Positions 25,700 through 38,002 of a DNA stretch of 64,000 nucleotides are shown piece after piece. The notes under the pieces are model-generated. The model worked only from the letters and a program-made list of their open reading frames with translations. It made no database searches and was not told the origin of the DNA. Origin of the DNA: Planctomycetaceae bacterium (GTDB lineage: Bacteria > Planctomycetota > Phycisphaerae > Tepidisphaerales > Tepidisphaeraceae); assembly GCA_027487775.1 (NCBI GenBank), contig JAIYCY010000013.1, positions 62,001-126,000 of the forward strand, read 5' to 3'. A program made the position numbers and the translations under genes. The first letter of the stretch is position 1, and each line of letters starts with the position of its first letter.

Positions 25700-26461
25700 T
25701 CATCGTTCGAGCGGCGCGGGTTCGAGGCTTTGGATGATCGCCTGCAGCGTGGGAAGTTGCGACTGATATTCGGCCGGGTCGGTGACGGTGAAGTTGATCT
25801 CGTTGTAGCTGAGTTTGCCCTCTTCGCCCGGCGCGTAGATGTAGAAAGTCTGCAAAACGCTGGTGGAATCGACGGGAGGCGGTTGCACTGCGTTGTCGGT
25901 TGGCTGCGTTTCGTTGGGCTGGGCGTTGGCATTGGTTTGCGTTGGGATTGCGGGGATGCGTTCGACGCGCTCAATCACGCGGATGTCCCCCTTCTCGTGC
26001 ACCGTGATATCGATGAGATCGGAATCGATCTTGCGAAACTCGGCGAGCGTGGATTCGAATCGTTCTGTGCTGACGAGTCCGTGGGTGACGATACGCCCTT
26101 GCCGGACGATCAGGCCCTCGGGATCCTGCGGAAGTTTCGGGCCGCGGATGACGATGGCGGTGGCGTCGGTGTTGGGTTCGACCGCCCAATCGCCGGGGAG
26201 TTCGACGCTGAACGGGATCACGCCAAGCGGAACGCGTCGCGCCGCGGTCGGCACGTCGATCGGCGTTGTTGTCACCGGCGCGGTCGTGTTGGTCGATGTC
26301 GATCCGGTATCGGCCGGCTTGGGATCGCAACCGACGTGAAGCGCGATCACGAGCGCCCCGGCCAGGCACCCGATCGTCCGGCGGATCGTCGCACCGGGCA
26401 GGTTGCCTTCGCTGACGGACGCGCGCGGATCGGAGGATCGACGTTCGATGAGCTGTCTCAT
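25700..26461 (-). CDS. hypothetical lipoprotein
   Basis: About 253 residues. The N-terminal basic region is followed by CLAGALVIALHVGC, a lipoprotein signal with the modified Cys near residue 45, then a Thr/Pro-rich linker. The mature domain (about residues 80-253) begins PLGVIPFSVELPGDWAVEPN, a pattern seen in small envelope proteins whose fold starts with a PsbP/DcrB-like strand and Trp. The middle contains an Asn/Gln-rich insertion. ATG 26461 is preferred; a GTG at 26482 would add seven residues. The gene is directly upstream of gluQ (45 bases) on the same strand. Confidence 0.72.
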   Translation of the reverse strand: MRQLIERRSSDPRASVSEGNLPGATIRRTIGCLAGALVIALHVGCDPKPADTGSTSTNTTAPVTTTPIDVPTAARRVPLGVIPFSVELPGDWAVEPNTDATAIVIRGPKLPQDPEGLIVRQGRIVTHGLVSTERFESTLAEFRKIDSDLIDITVHEKGDIRVIERVERIPAIPTQTNANAQPNETQPTDNAVQPPPVDSTSVLQTFYIYAPGEEGKLSYNEINFTVTDPAEYQSQLPTLQAIIQSLEPAPLER

Positions 26462-26556
26462 GGTTTTGATAAGCTTCCACACCGCCCCGCCGATTGCAAC
26501 TCGGCCCGGCGGGCGGGGGTCGTCGGGGGTCGTGGGTCCGTTGTCGGTGGTCGGGG

Positions 26557-26634
26557 GTCAGTTGTTAGTTGTCGGTTGACAGTTGTCAGTTGGCCGTCGC
26601 GGGTCTTCCTGTCAACTGTCAACTAACAACTGAC
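26557..26634. repeat. inverted repeat
   Basis: Perfect 15-base arms gtcagttgttagttg (26557-26571) and caactaacaactgac (26620-26634). Inner arms ttgacagttgtcag (26576-26589) and ctgtcaactgtcaa (26609-26622) have one mismatch. It could form a long hairpin. A similar taacaactgac stretch occurs between prfC and waaA near 20630. Confidence 0.85.
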
Positions 26635-26636
26635 AA

Positions 26637-26652
26637 GTACGCACCGGACCGC
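26637..26652 (+). repeat. left copy of a 16-bp direct repeat flanking the HNH gene
   Basis: The sequence gtacgcaccggaccgc is found again at 27890-27905, on the other side of the HNH-like gene. The interval is about 1.25 kb. Confidence 0.75.
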
Positions 26653-26657
26653 GATAT

Positions 26658-26839
26658 CGCCCTTCGCGAGATGGTCCGGTGAATTCACCGGAACCTACGT
26701 GGCTACGATGCCTTCTTCGAGGGCTAAGACCATCTATATATGTATGATGCAAAGTGCCCGCCACACCCCGCGATAACGCCCCGACCCACCATCACGCCCC
26801 TCACGAGGCGGTCCGGTGAATACATCGGACCCTACATGA
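26658..26839. repeat. two copies of a 45-bp palindromic repeat
   Basis: Copies at 26658-26702 and 26795-26839 match at most positions. The first has the perfect 18-base palindrome tccggtgaattcaccgga; the second has a degenerate version (gtccggtgaatacatcggac). The flanking 20 bases to the left are also similar (gcgatatcgccc against gcgataacgccc), so the unit is larger than the palindrome. Confidence 0.8.
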
Positions 26840-27010
26840 CTCGCAAGGGAGATCAAAGCCGTCGGGATCGATGTGGACCTAAATCTGGCGACCTAGACGG
26901 TGCGATTGGACGATACTTGTCGCGCGCAGTCGTCGTGGCGTAAGTCGCTTGATCGTCCAATAAAACGAACGGATCGTTTACGAGTAACTGAATTTGATAT
27001 AAACAAGTTT

Positions 27011-27865
27011 ATGAGAAAGGATGGTGTTTGTGCGATTTGTCTGAATCAGGGCGAACTGTCATTTGAGCACGTTCCGCCGCGTCGTGCATTTAACAATCGC
27101 CCCGCAGTTGCACATACACTTCGCGGATTTCACTTAGGCAACGCGCACAAGAAGTATCCACCGCTCCTCAGGGGCCACGGCGGAATAGGGCGCAGGTCAA
27201 TCTGCGTTGCGTGCAATGGGAAAACAGGGACGTGGTATGGAGAAGCATTTGCGGAATGGACGACGCAGTGCCTACGTTTCGCATCACGCGTAGATAAGGA
27301 CCAGTTGCTTCTGCTTCCGTTTACGGTGAGACCACTCAACGTGCTCAAACAGATCCTAACGATGGCGATTGCGATCGCGGGACATCGGAAATCATGGCCA
27401 CAAATAGACACCATGCGTCGTTTCGTCCTACAGCCTCAATCGATGCAGTTGCCGAATCAGGTTGTGATCCGCGCGTACTTTAACCCCACGGATCCCGATC
27501 GAGGTCACGATCATCTCACGCAGAACCGATTAACAGGGTCATGCTCCGTGTTAGATGTTAGCACTGGCACCAGTGTATTCGTGTTCGCGGAGATCGCATT
27601 TCCGCCTATGGGTTATGTCGTCTACTTCGCCGAACCTGGCGCAAATGTTTCTGAAGACTTTACGTCACTGTGTGACCTGAGGAGCTTTCTTCACTCCTAC
27701 TACAACCGCGAAACGTCCTTGTTTTTGTCGCTTCCGGTTCGTTACCCGTTTGGACCGGCACCGGGATATTACCCGAATCTCCGCGACCCAAGTCAACGCA
27801 AGCTGCTCGACGACCAACGTGCCATCGTCACGGCCTTTGACGACGAAACGTACCCAAGTCCATGA
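27011..27865 (+). CDS. HNH-endonuclease-like zinc-motif protein
   Basis: About 284 residues from ATG 27011. The N-terminus has CAICLNQGELSFEHVPPRRA, then SICVACNGKTGTWYG: two CxxC pairs around an E-H-V-P-P motif, the layout of HNH/treble-clef nucleases. The remaining 200 residues (starting WTTQCLRFASRVD) match no family that I recognise. Neighbouring genes are clearly more GC-rich; this gene is closer to 50% GC, and it sits between 16-base direct repeats, so it is probably acquired. No ribosome site precedes ATG 27011; GTG 26900 would add 37 residues in frame. A role in DNA defence or mobility is possible but unproven. Confidence 0.75.
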   Translation: MRKDGVCAICLNQGELSFEHVPPRRAFNNRPAVAHTLRGFHLGNAHKKYPPLLRGHGGIGRRSICVACNGKTGTWYGEAFAEWTTQCLRFASRVDKDQLLLLPFTVRPLNVLKQILTMAIAIAGHRKSWPQIDTMRRFVLQPQSMQLPNQVVIRAYFNPTDPDRGHDHLTQNRLTGSCSVLDVSTGTSVFVFAEIAFPPMGYVVYFAEPGANVSEDFTSLCDLRSFLHSYYNRETSLFLSLPVRYPFGPAPGYYPNLRDPSQRKLLDDQRAIVTAFDDETYPSP

Positions 27866-31348
<3,483 letters not shown>

Positions 31349-31436
31349 ATCCGGATCGCGGGTTTGGTTGATCGCTTTTCTCCTTGCGCGCTTGTCGCTT
31401 TTTGCGTTGGGTTTTCGCCTGGCTGAAGATCTGCTT

Positions 31437-33299
31437 ATGGCTTCTCGACCCCATCAACTTGGATTCATGCGCGGGATGCTCGTGCTGTGTTTTGCGCTGC
31501 TGCTGTTTGGGTATGCCGGGTTTAGCGGTAAGCCGCTGAGCATGCACGAGGCGCGACTGCCGCAGGTGGCGCGGGAGATGCAGATCAACGGGGAATGGCT
31601 TTGGCCGATGAATGGCGAGCGTCCGTGGCTGGAGCGTCCGCCTTTGCCGCATTGGCTGTTGCGGGGCGTGGGCGTCGTGGCGGGCGATTTGGATCGCGAG
31701 TGGGTCGTGCGTTTGCCGACGGCGATATGTGGCGCGATCACGTGCTTGTTTTTGGCGTTGCTGGTGACGCGTTTGTTTGATCGTGATTTGGGTTGCGTGG
31801 CGGGGCTGGTGCTGGCGACGACGTATGAGTTTTATTTGTATGCGTCGAGCGCTGAAGAAGAGGTGATGCTGGCGATGCTGGTGTGCGGTGCGGTTTGGAT
31901 GTTTGCGGGTGCTTTGGATGCCGGGAGGAAGACCTCTGGGCAGACAGCGCACATGAGTGCGTGGCGTAGGCGAGTTGCGATGCCTCGTGAAGTTGGAGTG
32001 TGGGCGGCGGCGTTTTTTGTGACGTTGGGTTTGATGAATTTGGTGCGTGGGCCTGGCGTGGGGATGGTGCAGACGCTTTCGGGGATTGGTGTGTTGTTGT
32101 TGGTTCGAGCGGTGATGTTGAGGCGCGCGGGCGAGTTGTTTGCACCGTTCGGATGGTTGGGCTGGCTGATGGGATTGGTGTTATCGGTGATGGTGGGGAC
32201 GTGGTGGTATGTGTGGATTGGTTTTCATGAGCCGTCGTTGTGGGAGAATATTCTTTACGATTTTCAGAGCGGGTTTAGCGCTGATCCCTGGTGGTATTAC
32301 GGGCCGACGATTTTGTGGACGTGTTTGCCTTGGGTTCCGTGGGCGATTTATGCGCTGTTGAAGTCGGATCGATCGATGCGATTGCGCGGGGGGCTGCTGG
32401 TGATGTGTGCGGTGGTTCCGGTGCTGGTGATGAGCGTTCCGGAGAGGAAGCATCATCATTATTTGGTACCTGTGCTGTGGGCGTGGGCGGGTCTGTCGGC
32501 GATGGGGCTTCGGATGGGATGGCGTTTGGCGTCGGGTTGGCGCGTGCGGGCGCGTGGTGGCTGGCTGGTGGGTGCGGGGATGATGGTGATGGTGTTGGTG
32601 GCAGCGGGCCTGGGGAAACTGCCGGGCGGATGGTTGTCGGCGGGTGCTTTAGGTTTGGTGTTGTTGGTGTCGGGTGGCGTGGTGGGATGGGGCTTTGCGT
32701 CGCGTCGGGCGTGGGCGGCGCTGGGTGGCGTTTTGATTGGATTTTTGCTGGTGGGCTCGTGGTTTCAGACGATGTATTACACGTCGACGGCACGTCGCAC
32801 CGCGGAGCGGGATTTTGCGCGACGTGCGGATGCGATGGTTCCGAAGGATGCGACTTTGGGGATCGTGGCGGGCAGTGCGTTGGACTTTTTTGTGCATCAG
32901 TTTTATACGCGGCCCGAGGCGAAGTTGTTGCACAATTTGACCTGGCTGAGAGACGATCGCTTGCCGCACGATGTGATGTATGTGATCACGCGTGCGCGTG
33001 ACGAGGCGTGGATCGATATGGAGATCGGCGCTGCGGAGAAGATGTTGGAATCGCAGCCGACGCGTCTCGGGAACGATCCGGGGAATTGGTGGGTTTTGTT
33101 GCGGATCGAGCCGAGGGCTGATTTGAGGCGTTATGAGCCGAAGAGGATCGATGTGCTTCAGGGGTTGCGTAGGCCGGTGAATTGGCGTGATTATCGAGGG
33201 GTCGACGGGCGTGGGGGCGACGGGCGTGAACCAGCGGACTATGGGCCTTTTCTGGGCGAGCCTCCGCCGCAGGAGTTGGGTCGATTCACGGGTGAGTGA
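31437..33299 (+). CDS. ArnT/PMT-like membrane glycosyltransferase (GT39/GT83-type)
   Basis: About 620 residues with roughly ten to twelve membrane segments. After the first one comes the periplasmic-loop motif MHEARLPQVAREM and ERPWLERPPLPHW, the layout of ArnT and related lipid-linked-sugar transferases, which attach sugars to lipid A or proteins on the outer membrane leaflet side. The catalytic acidic residue is probably the Glu in HEARLP. The C-terminal 100 residues form a soluble domain after ERDFARRADAMVPK. The start is uncertain: ATG 31437, ATG 31467 and TTG 31368 are all possible. Codon use is very GTG/TTG-rich, like the lacZ gene upstream. Confidence 0.85.
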   Translation: MASRPHQLGFMRGMLVLCFALLLFGYAGFSGKPLSMHEARLPQVAREMQINGEWLWPMNGERPWLERPPLPHWLLRGVGVVAGDLDREWVVRLPTAICGAITCLFLALLVTRLFDRDLGCVAGLVLATTYEFYLYASSAEEEVMLAMLVCGAVWMFAGALDAGRKTSGQTAHMSAWRRRVAMPREVGVWAAAFFVTLGLMNLVRGPGVGMVQTLSGIGVLLLVRAVMLRRAGELFAPFGWLGWLMGLVLSVMVGTWWYVWIGFHEPSLWENILYDFQSGFSADPWWYYGPTILWTCLPWVPWAIYALLKSDRSMRLRGGLLVMCAVVPVLVMSVPERKHHHYLVPVLWAWAGLSAMGLRMGWRLASGWRVRARGGWLVGAGMMVMVLVAAGLGKLPGGWLSAGALGLVLLVSGGVVGWGFASRRAWAALGGVLIGFLLVGSWFQTMYYTSTARRTAERDFARRADAMVPKDATLGIVAGSALDFFVHQFYTRPEAKLLHNLTWLRDDRLPHDVMYVITRARDEAWIDMEIGAAEKMLESQPTRLGNDPGNWWVLLRIEPRADLRRYEPKRIDVLQGLRRPVNWRDYRGVDGRGGDGREPADYGPFLGEPPPQELGRFTGE

Positions 33300-33321
33300 G
33301 GCGTTGCGGAGTGCGACGAAC

Positions 33322-33370
33322 GGTGAGTGGTGAATGGTGAGTGGTGAATGGTGAGTGGTGAGTGGTGACT
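33322..33370 (+). repeat. short tandem repeat, unit about 14 bp
   Basis: The unit is ggtgagtggtgaat, repeated about three times with variants after the glycosyltransferase stop codon. It is noncoding. Similar 14-base repeats occur at 42957-42991 with a different sequence. Confidence 0.8.
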
Positions 33371-33421
33371 GAGTGTGAATTGGAGATGAGTGCTTGTGAG
33401 TTTGCCGGTGGGTTTGAACTC

Positions 33422-33451
33422 CAAACGCCGACCCGAGTGGGCCGGCGTTTG
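33422..33451 (+). terminator. hairpin terminator between convergent genes
   Basis: CAAACGCCG (33422-33430) pairs with CGGCGTTTG (33443-33451), extended by CCC/GGG after one mismatch, with a GAGT loop. A T-containing tail (cgtttctcc) follows on the plus strand. It lies between the convergent glycosyltransferase and UDP-sugar dehydrogenase genes, so it can serve both. Confidence 0.65.
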
Positions 33452-33519
33452 CGTTTCTCCGCTAGTTGTATCTTCCGATGTTGAGGGAAGATTGCGTTTG
33501 GCTCCGGAAGACGATGGAT

Positions 33520-34884
33520 TTAGTTGCGTTGTTTGAGTCGGAGTTCTTTTTCGACGGGTGGTCGTCCCATGGGGTAGTACTGGAATCCGTTTTCCCGCAT
33601 GACATCGCGGTGTAGGCAGTTTCGACCGTCGAAGATGATGGGGCTGTTCATGGTGGCGGCGATTTTGCGGAAGGGTTGTGTGGTGTATTGGGGCCAATCG
33701 GTGCAGAGCGCGATTGCGTCAGCGCCAGCGGCCGCGGTGACGGGGTCGGCGACCCAGTCGATTTTGTCAGCGATGTCCTTGAGGTAGGCCCGCATATTCT
33801 CCGCGCCCTTGTAGTCGTGGGCTCGGACCTTGGCACCCTTCTCGACGAGCATACGGATGACGTCGATCGAAGCTGACTCGCGGATGTCGTCGGTGTCGGC
33901 CTTAAAAGCGAGTCCCCAGACAGCGATGGTTGCACCTTCGATGGGTCGACCGAGTTTGTCGGCGATTTTTTGGGCGAATCGTTTCTTTTGATTTTCGTTG
34001 ATGGTTTGGATGGCGCGGACGAAGAGGTTGTCGTAGCCTGCCTGCTTGGAGATGTGTTCCATGGCGGCGACGTCTTTGGGGAAGCAGCTTCCGCCGTACC
34101 CGCATCCTGCGCGGAGGAAGGCGGGTCCGATGCGTGTATCGGAGCCCATGCCTTTGCGGATGTCTTCGATGTCAGCGCCGTAGTATTCGCAGAGGATGGT
34201 CAGTTCGTTCATGAACGAGATGCGTGCTGCGAGCATGGAGTTGGCGGCGTATTTGGTGAGTTCGGCGCTTTCCCAGTTCATGGTCATGAAGTTTTCTTCG
34301 CGTTTGACGAGCGGATCGTACATGCGGCGCATCATGCGGAAGGCTTCGGGACTTTCTCCGCCGACGACGATGCGGTCTGGGTTGAGGCAGTCCTGGACGG
34401 CGGTTCCTTCTTTGAGGAATTCGGGGTTGCTGACGACGGCGTAGTAGGCGTTGGGGACTTGCTGCTTGAGGAAGTTGTAGAGTTTTCGATTGGTGCCGGC
34501 GGGGACGGTGCTCTTGACGATGATGGTGACGAGCCAGTCGTTTTTGAGTTCGGAGAGGGCGTCGCAGACTTCCTTGCCGGCGGATTCGAGGAAGCTCATG
34601 TCGACGGTTCCGTCCGGTTTGGGCGGAGTACCGACGCAGAGGAAGACGACCTCGGCGTCTTTGACAGCCTCTTTGACGTTGTCGGTGAAGCTGATCGACC
34701 CGTTGGCGAGTGTTTCGTTGAGCAGATCCTGTAGACCCGGCTCGAAGATGTGGCAATGCCCGGACTGGAGGGTTTTGAGCTTTCGCTGATCCTTTTCCAC
34801 GCCGCGGACGGTGTGTCCGAGAGAGGCAAGGCAGACGCCCGTGACCAGACCGACATATCCACAACCGATGATGGTGACATCCAT
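33520..34884 (-). CDS. UDP-glucose/GDP-mannose 6-dehydrogenase family protein
   Basis: A 454-residue NAD-dependent enzyme that oxidises a nucleotide sugar to its uronic acid. The Rossmann motif GCGYVGLVTG opens the protein, the central domain has NPEFLKEGTA, and the catalytic cysteine lies in GYGGSCFPKDVAAM near residue 265; the C-terminal domain begins near residue 315 with VWGLAFKADTDDIRES. UDP-glucose is the likelier substrate from overall similarity, making UDP-glucuronate for polysaccharide or lipid A decoration. The start ATG 34884 fits the family exactly. It is divergent from lpxC-fabZ, with about 200 bases between. Confidence 0.92.
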   Translation of the reverse strand: MDVTIIGCGYVGLVTGVCLASLGHTVRGVEKDQRKLKTLQSGHCHIFEPGLQDLLNETLANGSISFTDNVKEAVKDAEVVFLCVGTPPKPDGTVDMSFLESAGKEVCDALSELKNDWLVTIIVKSTVPAGTNRKLYNFLKQQVPNAYYAVVSNPEFLKEGTAVQDCLNPDRIVVGGESPEAFRMMRRMYDPLVKREENFMTMNWESAELTKYAANSMLAARISFMNELTILCEYYGADIEDIRKGMGSDTRIGPAFLRAGCGYGGSCFPKDVAAMEHISKQAGYDNLFVRAIQTINENQKKRFAQKIADKLGRPIEGATIAVWGLAFKADTDDIRESASIDVIRMLVEKGAKVRAHDYKGAENMRAYLKDIADKIDWVADPVTAAAGADAIALCTDWPQYTTQPFRKIAATMNSPIIFDGRNCLHRDVMRENGFQYYPMGRPPVEKELRLKQRN

Positions 34885-35086
34885 CGCAATTCCTTTTCAA
34901 AGCGACACAAACCCGATAACCGGCACAATCGTTATCTGACGCAAACCGGCGCGTCGGACAACTTAGCCGAATGACGGGGCCTGACAAGAGCATCGGTCAG
35001 TTTGGGAGGTGACTTGTGTGGCAAGATGGGTAGATGGGGCGTGTCTTGAGTGGGTCGGGACGGGTCGATCGTGGTTGATTGCAGAA

Positions 35087-36466
35087 ATGGGGCTTGATTG
35101 GTGGGGGTTGGATGTCGATTATGGGAAGGTCTTGGAACTTCGTCAGCGAACCATTTTGCGTGAGATCGGGCTTTCGGGTCCGGGCCTGTTCAGCGGTGAA
35201 CCGGCGGAGTTGATTTTTTGTCCTGCCCCGCCGGATACGGGGATTCGATTTCAGCGTGAGACGAGCGGTGCGTCGACGACGATCGAGGCGCGCGTCGAGA
35301 ACGTGATGGCGAGGCCTCGTCGGACGTGCCTGAAGAACGGAACGCTTCAGGTCGAGACGGTGGAGCATTGTTTGGCCGCGCTTGCGGGTCTGGGCGTGAG
35401 CAATGCGACGGTGAAGGTGCGTTCTGACGGGATCGGCGAGCTTCCGATGGTGGACGGTTCGAGCGTTCCGTTTGTGGAGAAGATCCTCGAGGCGGGGGTG
35501 GTGGATCAGGACCGTCGGATCGAGCCGATCTTGATTGAGAGGCCGATTTTTGTGGAGGGTCGAGACGGGTCGACGCTGGCGGCATTTCCGGGTCCGAAGG
35601 ATCACCTTGAGGTGATTTACGAGTTTGAGGCGCCTGAGCCGGTGGGTCGGCAGGTGTTTGCGTTTCATTTGAGTCACGGGGATTTCCGGGCGGACCATTT
35701 CGTGGATCAGCTTGCCCCGGCCCGCACGTTCATCTTCGAGGCGGAGGCCCGCGCGTTGGCGGAGCGTGGGATCGGCAAGCATTTGAGCCCGAAGGACGTG
35801 CTGGTGATTGGTCAGTCCGGGCCGATCGACAATGCTTTTCGTTATTCTGATGAGTGCGTTCGTCATAAGCTCCTCGACTTGATTGGTGACATCAGTCTGA
35901 CCGGCCGTCCGATCGCGGGTCGGATCGTGGCACACCGATCCGGGCACGAGATGAACCACATGCTTGCCCGCAAAATCCTTGCAAGCAACGAGTTAAGCCG
36001 GCGAAGGGGCCTTGTGAATCAGGGCGTGGCGTTGGACATTCGAAAGATCCAGAGGATCCTCCCCCACCGCTATCCTATGTTGTTGGTGGACAGGGTTTTA
36101 GAGATCGACGGGGACAGCCGGGCGGTGGGTCTAAAAAATGTGACGTTCAATGACGTCTTTTTTCAGGGACATTACCCCGGAACGCCGATATTCCCGGGCG
36201 TACTGATTGTAGAAGCGATGGCCCAGTTGGGAGGAATCCTGCTGAGTCAAAAGCTGGAGCACACCGGGAAACTTGCGGTGTTGCTGTCGATGGATAAGGT
36301 CAAGATGCGTCATCCGGTCGTGCCGGGTGACCAACTCGTGCTGGAGGCACGGGCGGTGCGCGTGAAGAGTCGTACCGGGCATGTTCGTTGTCAGGCGTTT
36401 GTGGGTGAGAAGCTCGCCGCCGAAGCGGACATCAAGTTCATGCTCGTCGATGCCGAGCCGGTTTGA
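35087..36466 (+). CDS. lpxC/fabZ: LpxC-FabZ fusion: UDP-3-O-acyl-GlcNAc deacetylase / 3-hydroxyacyl-ACP dehydratase
   Basis: About 459 residues with two enzymes in one chain. LpxC occupies roughly residues 15-300: RQRTILREIGLSGPG at the start, zinc histidine in VETVEHCLAAL, and the second His/Asp pair in RHKLLDLIGDISLTG, ending with the catalytic His in AHRSGHEMNH. FabZ occupies about residues 315-459: ILPHRYPMLLVDRV (catalytic His), GHYPGTPIFPGVLIVEAMAQ (catalytic Glu). The fusion couples the committed step of lipid A synthesis with supply of unsaturated acyl-ACP. Such fusions are known in Bacteroidetes and planctomycetes. The start is uncertain: ATG 35087, TTG 35108 and TTG 35132 are in frame. 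lpxA follows after 93 bases. Confidence 0.93.
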   Translation: MGLDWWGLDVDYGKVLELRQRTILREIGLSGPGLFSGEPAELIFCPAPPDTGIRFQRETSGASTTIEARVENVMARPRRTCLKNGTLQVETVEHCLAALAGLGVSNATVKVRSDGIGELPMVDGSSVPFVEKILEAGVVDQDRRIEPILIERPIFVEGRDGSTLAAFPGPKDHLEVIYEFEAPEPVGRQVFAFHLSHGDFRADHFVDQLAPARTFIFEAEARALAERGIGKHLSPKDVLVIGQSGPIDNAFRYSDECVRHKLLDLIGDISLTGRPIAGRIVAHRSGHEMNHMLARKILASNELSRRRGLVNQGVALDIRKIQRILPHRYPMLLVDRVLEIDGDSRAVGLKNVTFNDVFFQGHYPGTPIFPGVLIVEAMAQLGGILLSQKLEHTGKLAVLLSMDKVKMRHPVVPGDQLVLEARAVRVKSRTGHVRCQAFVGEKLAAEADIKFMLVDAEPV

Positions 36467-36559
36467 AGCTTCGATTCGATGGAAAGATCGGTCGTAGTGA
36501 GGATCGGTGGAAGGTCGGACGGACGGGATGGACCTTGGGATAGCACAACAGGAGACCGT

Positions 36560-37588
36560 GTGAGAACTGCCCAAAAGGGTCAGACGTGGTTGCGATTCCT
36601 CCGCCGTGCACCGGTGGTGAACGAGATTTCCCCCCGCACAATCGCAGGTGAGCGGTTGGGCGAGACCGAAGAATTGCACGACGGAGTAGAAGCCGTCGGA
36701 GAAGCCGGCGTTGAAGTGCTCGGATCGGTGGCGGGCCCGCGTTTGCCCGCCAGCCTCCAGGCCCGACGTCCGGACGGTGTGGTCATCCACCCGCTCGCCT
36801 GCGTCGATCCCGGTGCTCAAATCGGTGAAGGTTGCGAGATCGGCCCGTTCTGCGTGGTCGGTCCCGAGGTCGTCCTCGGCCCGAACAACAAGCTTTTCAA
36901 CAACGTCACGATCCTCGGCAAGACCACCATTGGTGCGTCGAACCTCTTTTTCCCCAACGCCTGCATCGGCATGCAGCCGCAGGACAAGAAGTTCAAGGGC
37001 GAAACCACCCGCCTTGAGATCGGCGATCACAATCATTTTCGCGAAAACTGCACCGTCCACCTGGGCACAGACAAGGGCGGAGGCCTGACCAAGATCGGCA
37101 GCCACAATTTGCTGATGGTCAACTGCCACATTGCCCATGACGTTCGAGTAGCCAACCATTGCGTGATCAGCAACAACGTGATGATCGCCGGGCATTGCCA
37201 GATCGGAAGCGGGGTGGTGCTTTCGGGGGGCGTTGCGATGCACCATTTCGTCACGATCGACGACTTTGTTTACGCGGCCGGTTATACGGAAATCACGCAC
37301 GACGTTCCCCCGTTTGTGAAGGTTGACGGTTCGGACCGCATCCGTGGACTCAATGCGGTGGGCCTGCGTCGCAACAACATCCCCGAGGCGGACATTCAGC
37401 TTCTGGAAGGTCTGGTCTACCGGATGTTCCTCGATCGCGACCGACCGCCGCTTGCACGGGTGATCGCCGGCCTCGAAGCCGGCGAGCCCGCGGAGCTGGC
37501 AGCCAATCCGCACGTGCAGCGTGTGGTCGCCTTCATGCGTCGCCGCACCCAAGCCCGCAACGGCCGGCAACTCGAAGCGCATCGATAG
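36560..37588 (+). CDS. lpxA: acyl-ACP-UDP-N-acetylglucosamine O-acyltransferase
   Basis: About 342 residues from GTG 36560, which has GGAG 5 bases upstream. The left-handed beta-helix starts near residue 75 (VVIHPLACVDPGAQIGEG) with hexapeptide repeats to about residue 265. The catalytic histidine region is MVNCHIAHDVRVANHC, and the C-terminal helical part is GLNAVGLRRNNIPEADIQLL. LpxA transfers a 3-hydroxyacyl chain to UDP-GlcNAc, the first step of lipid A synthesis, directly before LpxC. About 70 residues precede the normal start and have no visible domain; the family usually begins at about the IHP motif, so a start further downstream is possible, though no better ribosome site is seen. 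The longest reading starts at ATG 36479. Confidence 0.92.
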   Translation: MRTAQKGQTWLRFLRRAPVVNEISPRTIAGERLGETEELHDGVEAVGEAGVEVLGSVAGPRLPASLQARRPDGVVIHPLACVDPGAQIGEGCEIGPFCVVGPEVVLGPNNKLFNNVTILGKTTIGASNLFFPNACIGMQPQDKKFKGETTRLEIGDHNHFRENCTVHLGTDKGGGLTKIGSHNLLMVNCHIAHDVRVANHCVISNNVMIAGHCQIGSGVVLSGGVAMHHFVTIDDFVYAAGYTEITHDVPPFVKVDGSDRIRGLNAVGLRRNNIPEADIQLLEGLVYRMFLDRDRPPLARVIAGLEAGEPAELAANPHVQRVVAFMRRRTQARNGRQLEAHR

Positions 37589-37726
37589 TCCATTCTCGTG
37601 GTCTCTCGTCGTCCTGATCCGTCTGCCCTGCCTGAGCCTGATGCAGGGTGTGGCAGGATGGATCGGTCGTCTGGACTGAGATTCGAGCTGGGTCCGAGAG
37701 GTAGTGAAGAAAGTTTCCGGTGATGC

Positions 37727-38002
37727 ATGGCCGAGCCGACGCATAGCTATTACGACTGGCAGATGTCGACGCTGCTGCTCGCCTACGACACAGTCGAACC
37801 GTTGTCGCGTAGTGACCTCGAGGGGCAGCAGAAGCGGATGGAATCTGTCGATCGCGAGCTGTATGAGATGGTGCATGCGATCCTTCCGCAGAGCTATCGC
37901 GACAACCCGGAAGCGGAGTTTCCCCCGGAGGTTGTTGTCCTGCTGACCAAGGCCACGCTCAAACGCGCCGCGGAAATCGTCGGCGTGCTGAATACGAACT
38001 AG
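37727..38002 (+). CDS. hypothetical protein, 91 residues
   Basis: A soluble, acidic, helical protein with no family that I recognise. It begins MAEPTHSYYDWQMSTLLLAYDTVE and ends LKRAAEIVGVLNTN. It lies 138 bases after lpxA on the same strand and about 390 bases before murQ, with a large symmetric hairpin in that gap. A weak GAGAGG-like site (ccgagaggtag) lies too far upstream (about 30 bases) to decide the start. The reading frame has normal codon use for this genome, so I treat it as real, but the function is unknown. Confidence 0.65.
   Translation: MAEPTHSYYDWQMSTLLLAYDTVEPLSRSDLEGQQKRMESVDRELYEMVHAILPQSYRDNPEAEFPPEVVVLLTKATLKRAAEIVGVLNTN

Larger units (their letters stand above)
26462..27010. 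other. repeat-rich noncoding stretch before the HNH gene
   Basis: About 550 bases with no convincing gene. It contains G-rich short repeats (26515-26556), an inverted repeat (26557-26634), two copies of a 45-base palindromic repeat (26658-26702 and 26795-26839), and the left copy of a 16-base direct repeat (26637-26652) that recurs after the HNH gene. A frame open from GTG 26900 into the HNH gene might be an N-terminal extension. Confidence 0.7.
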
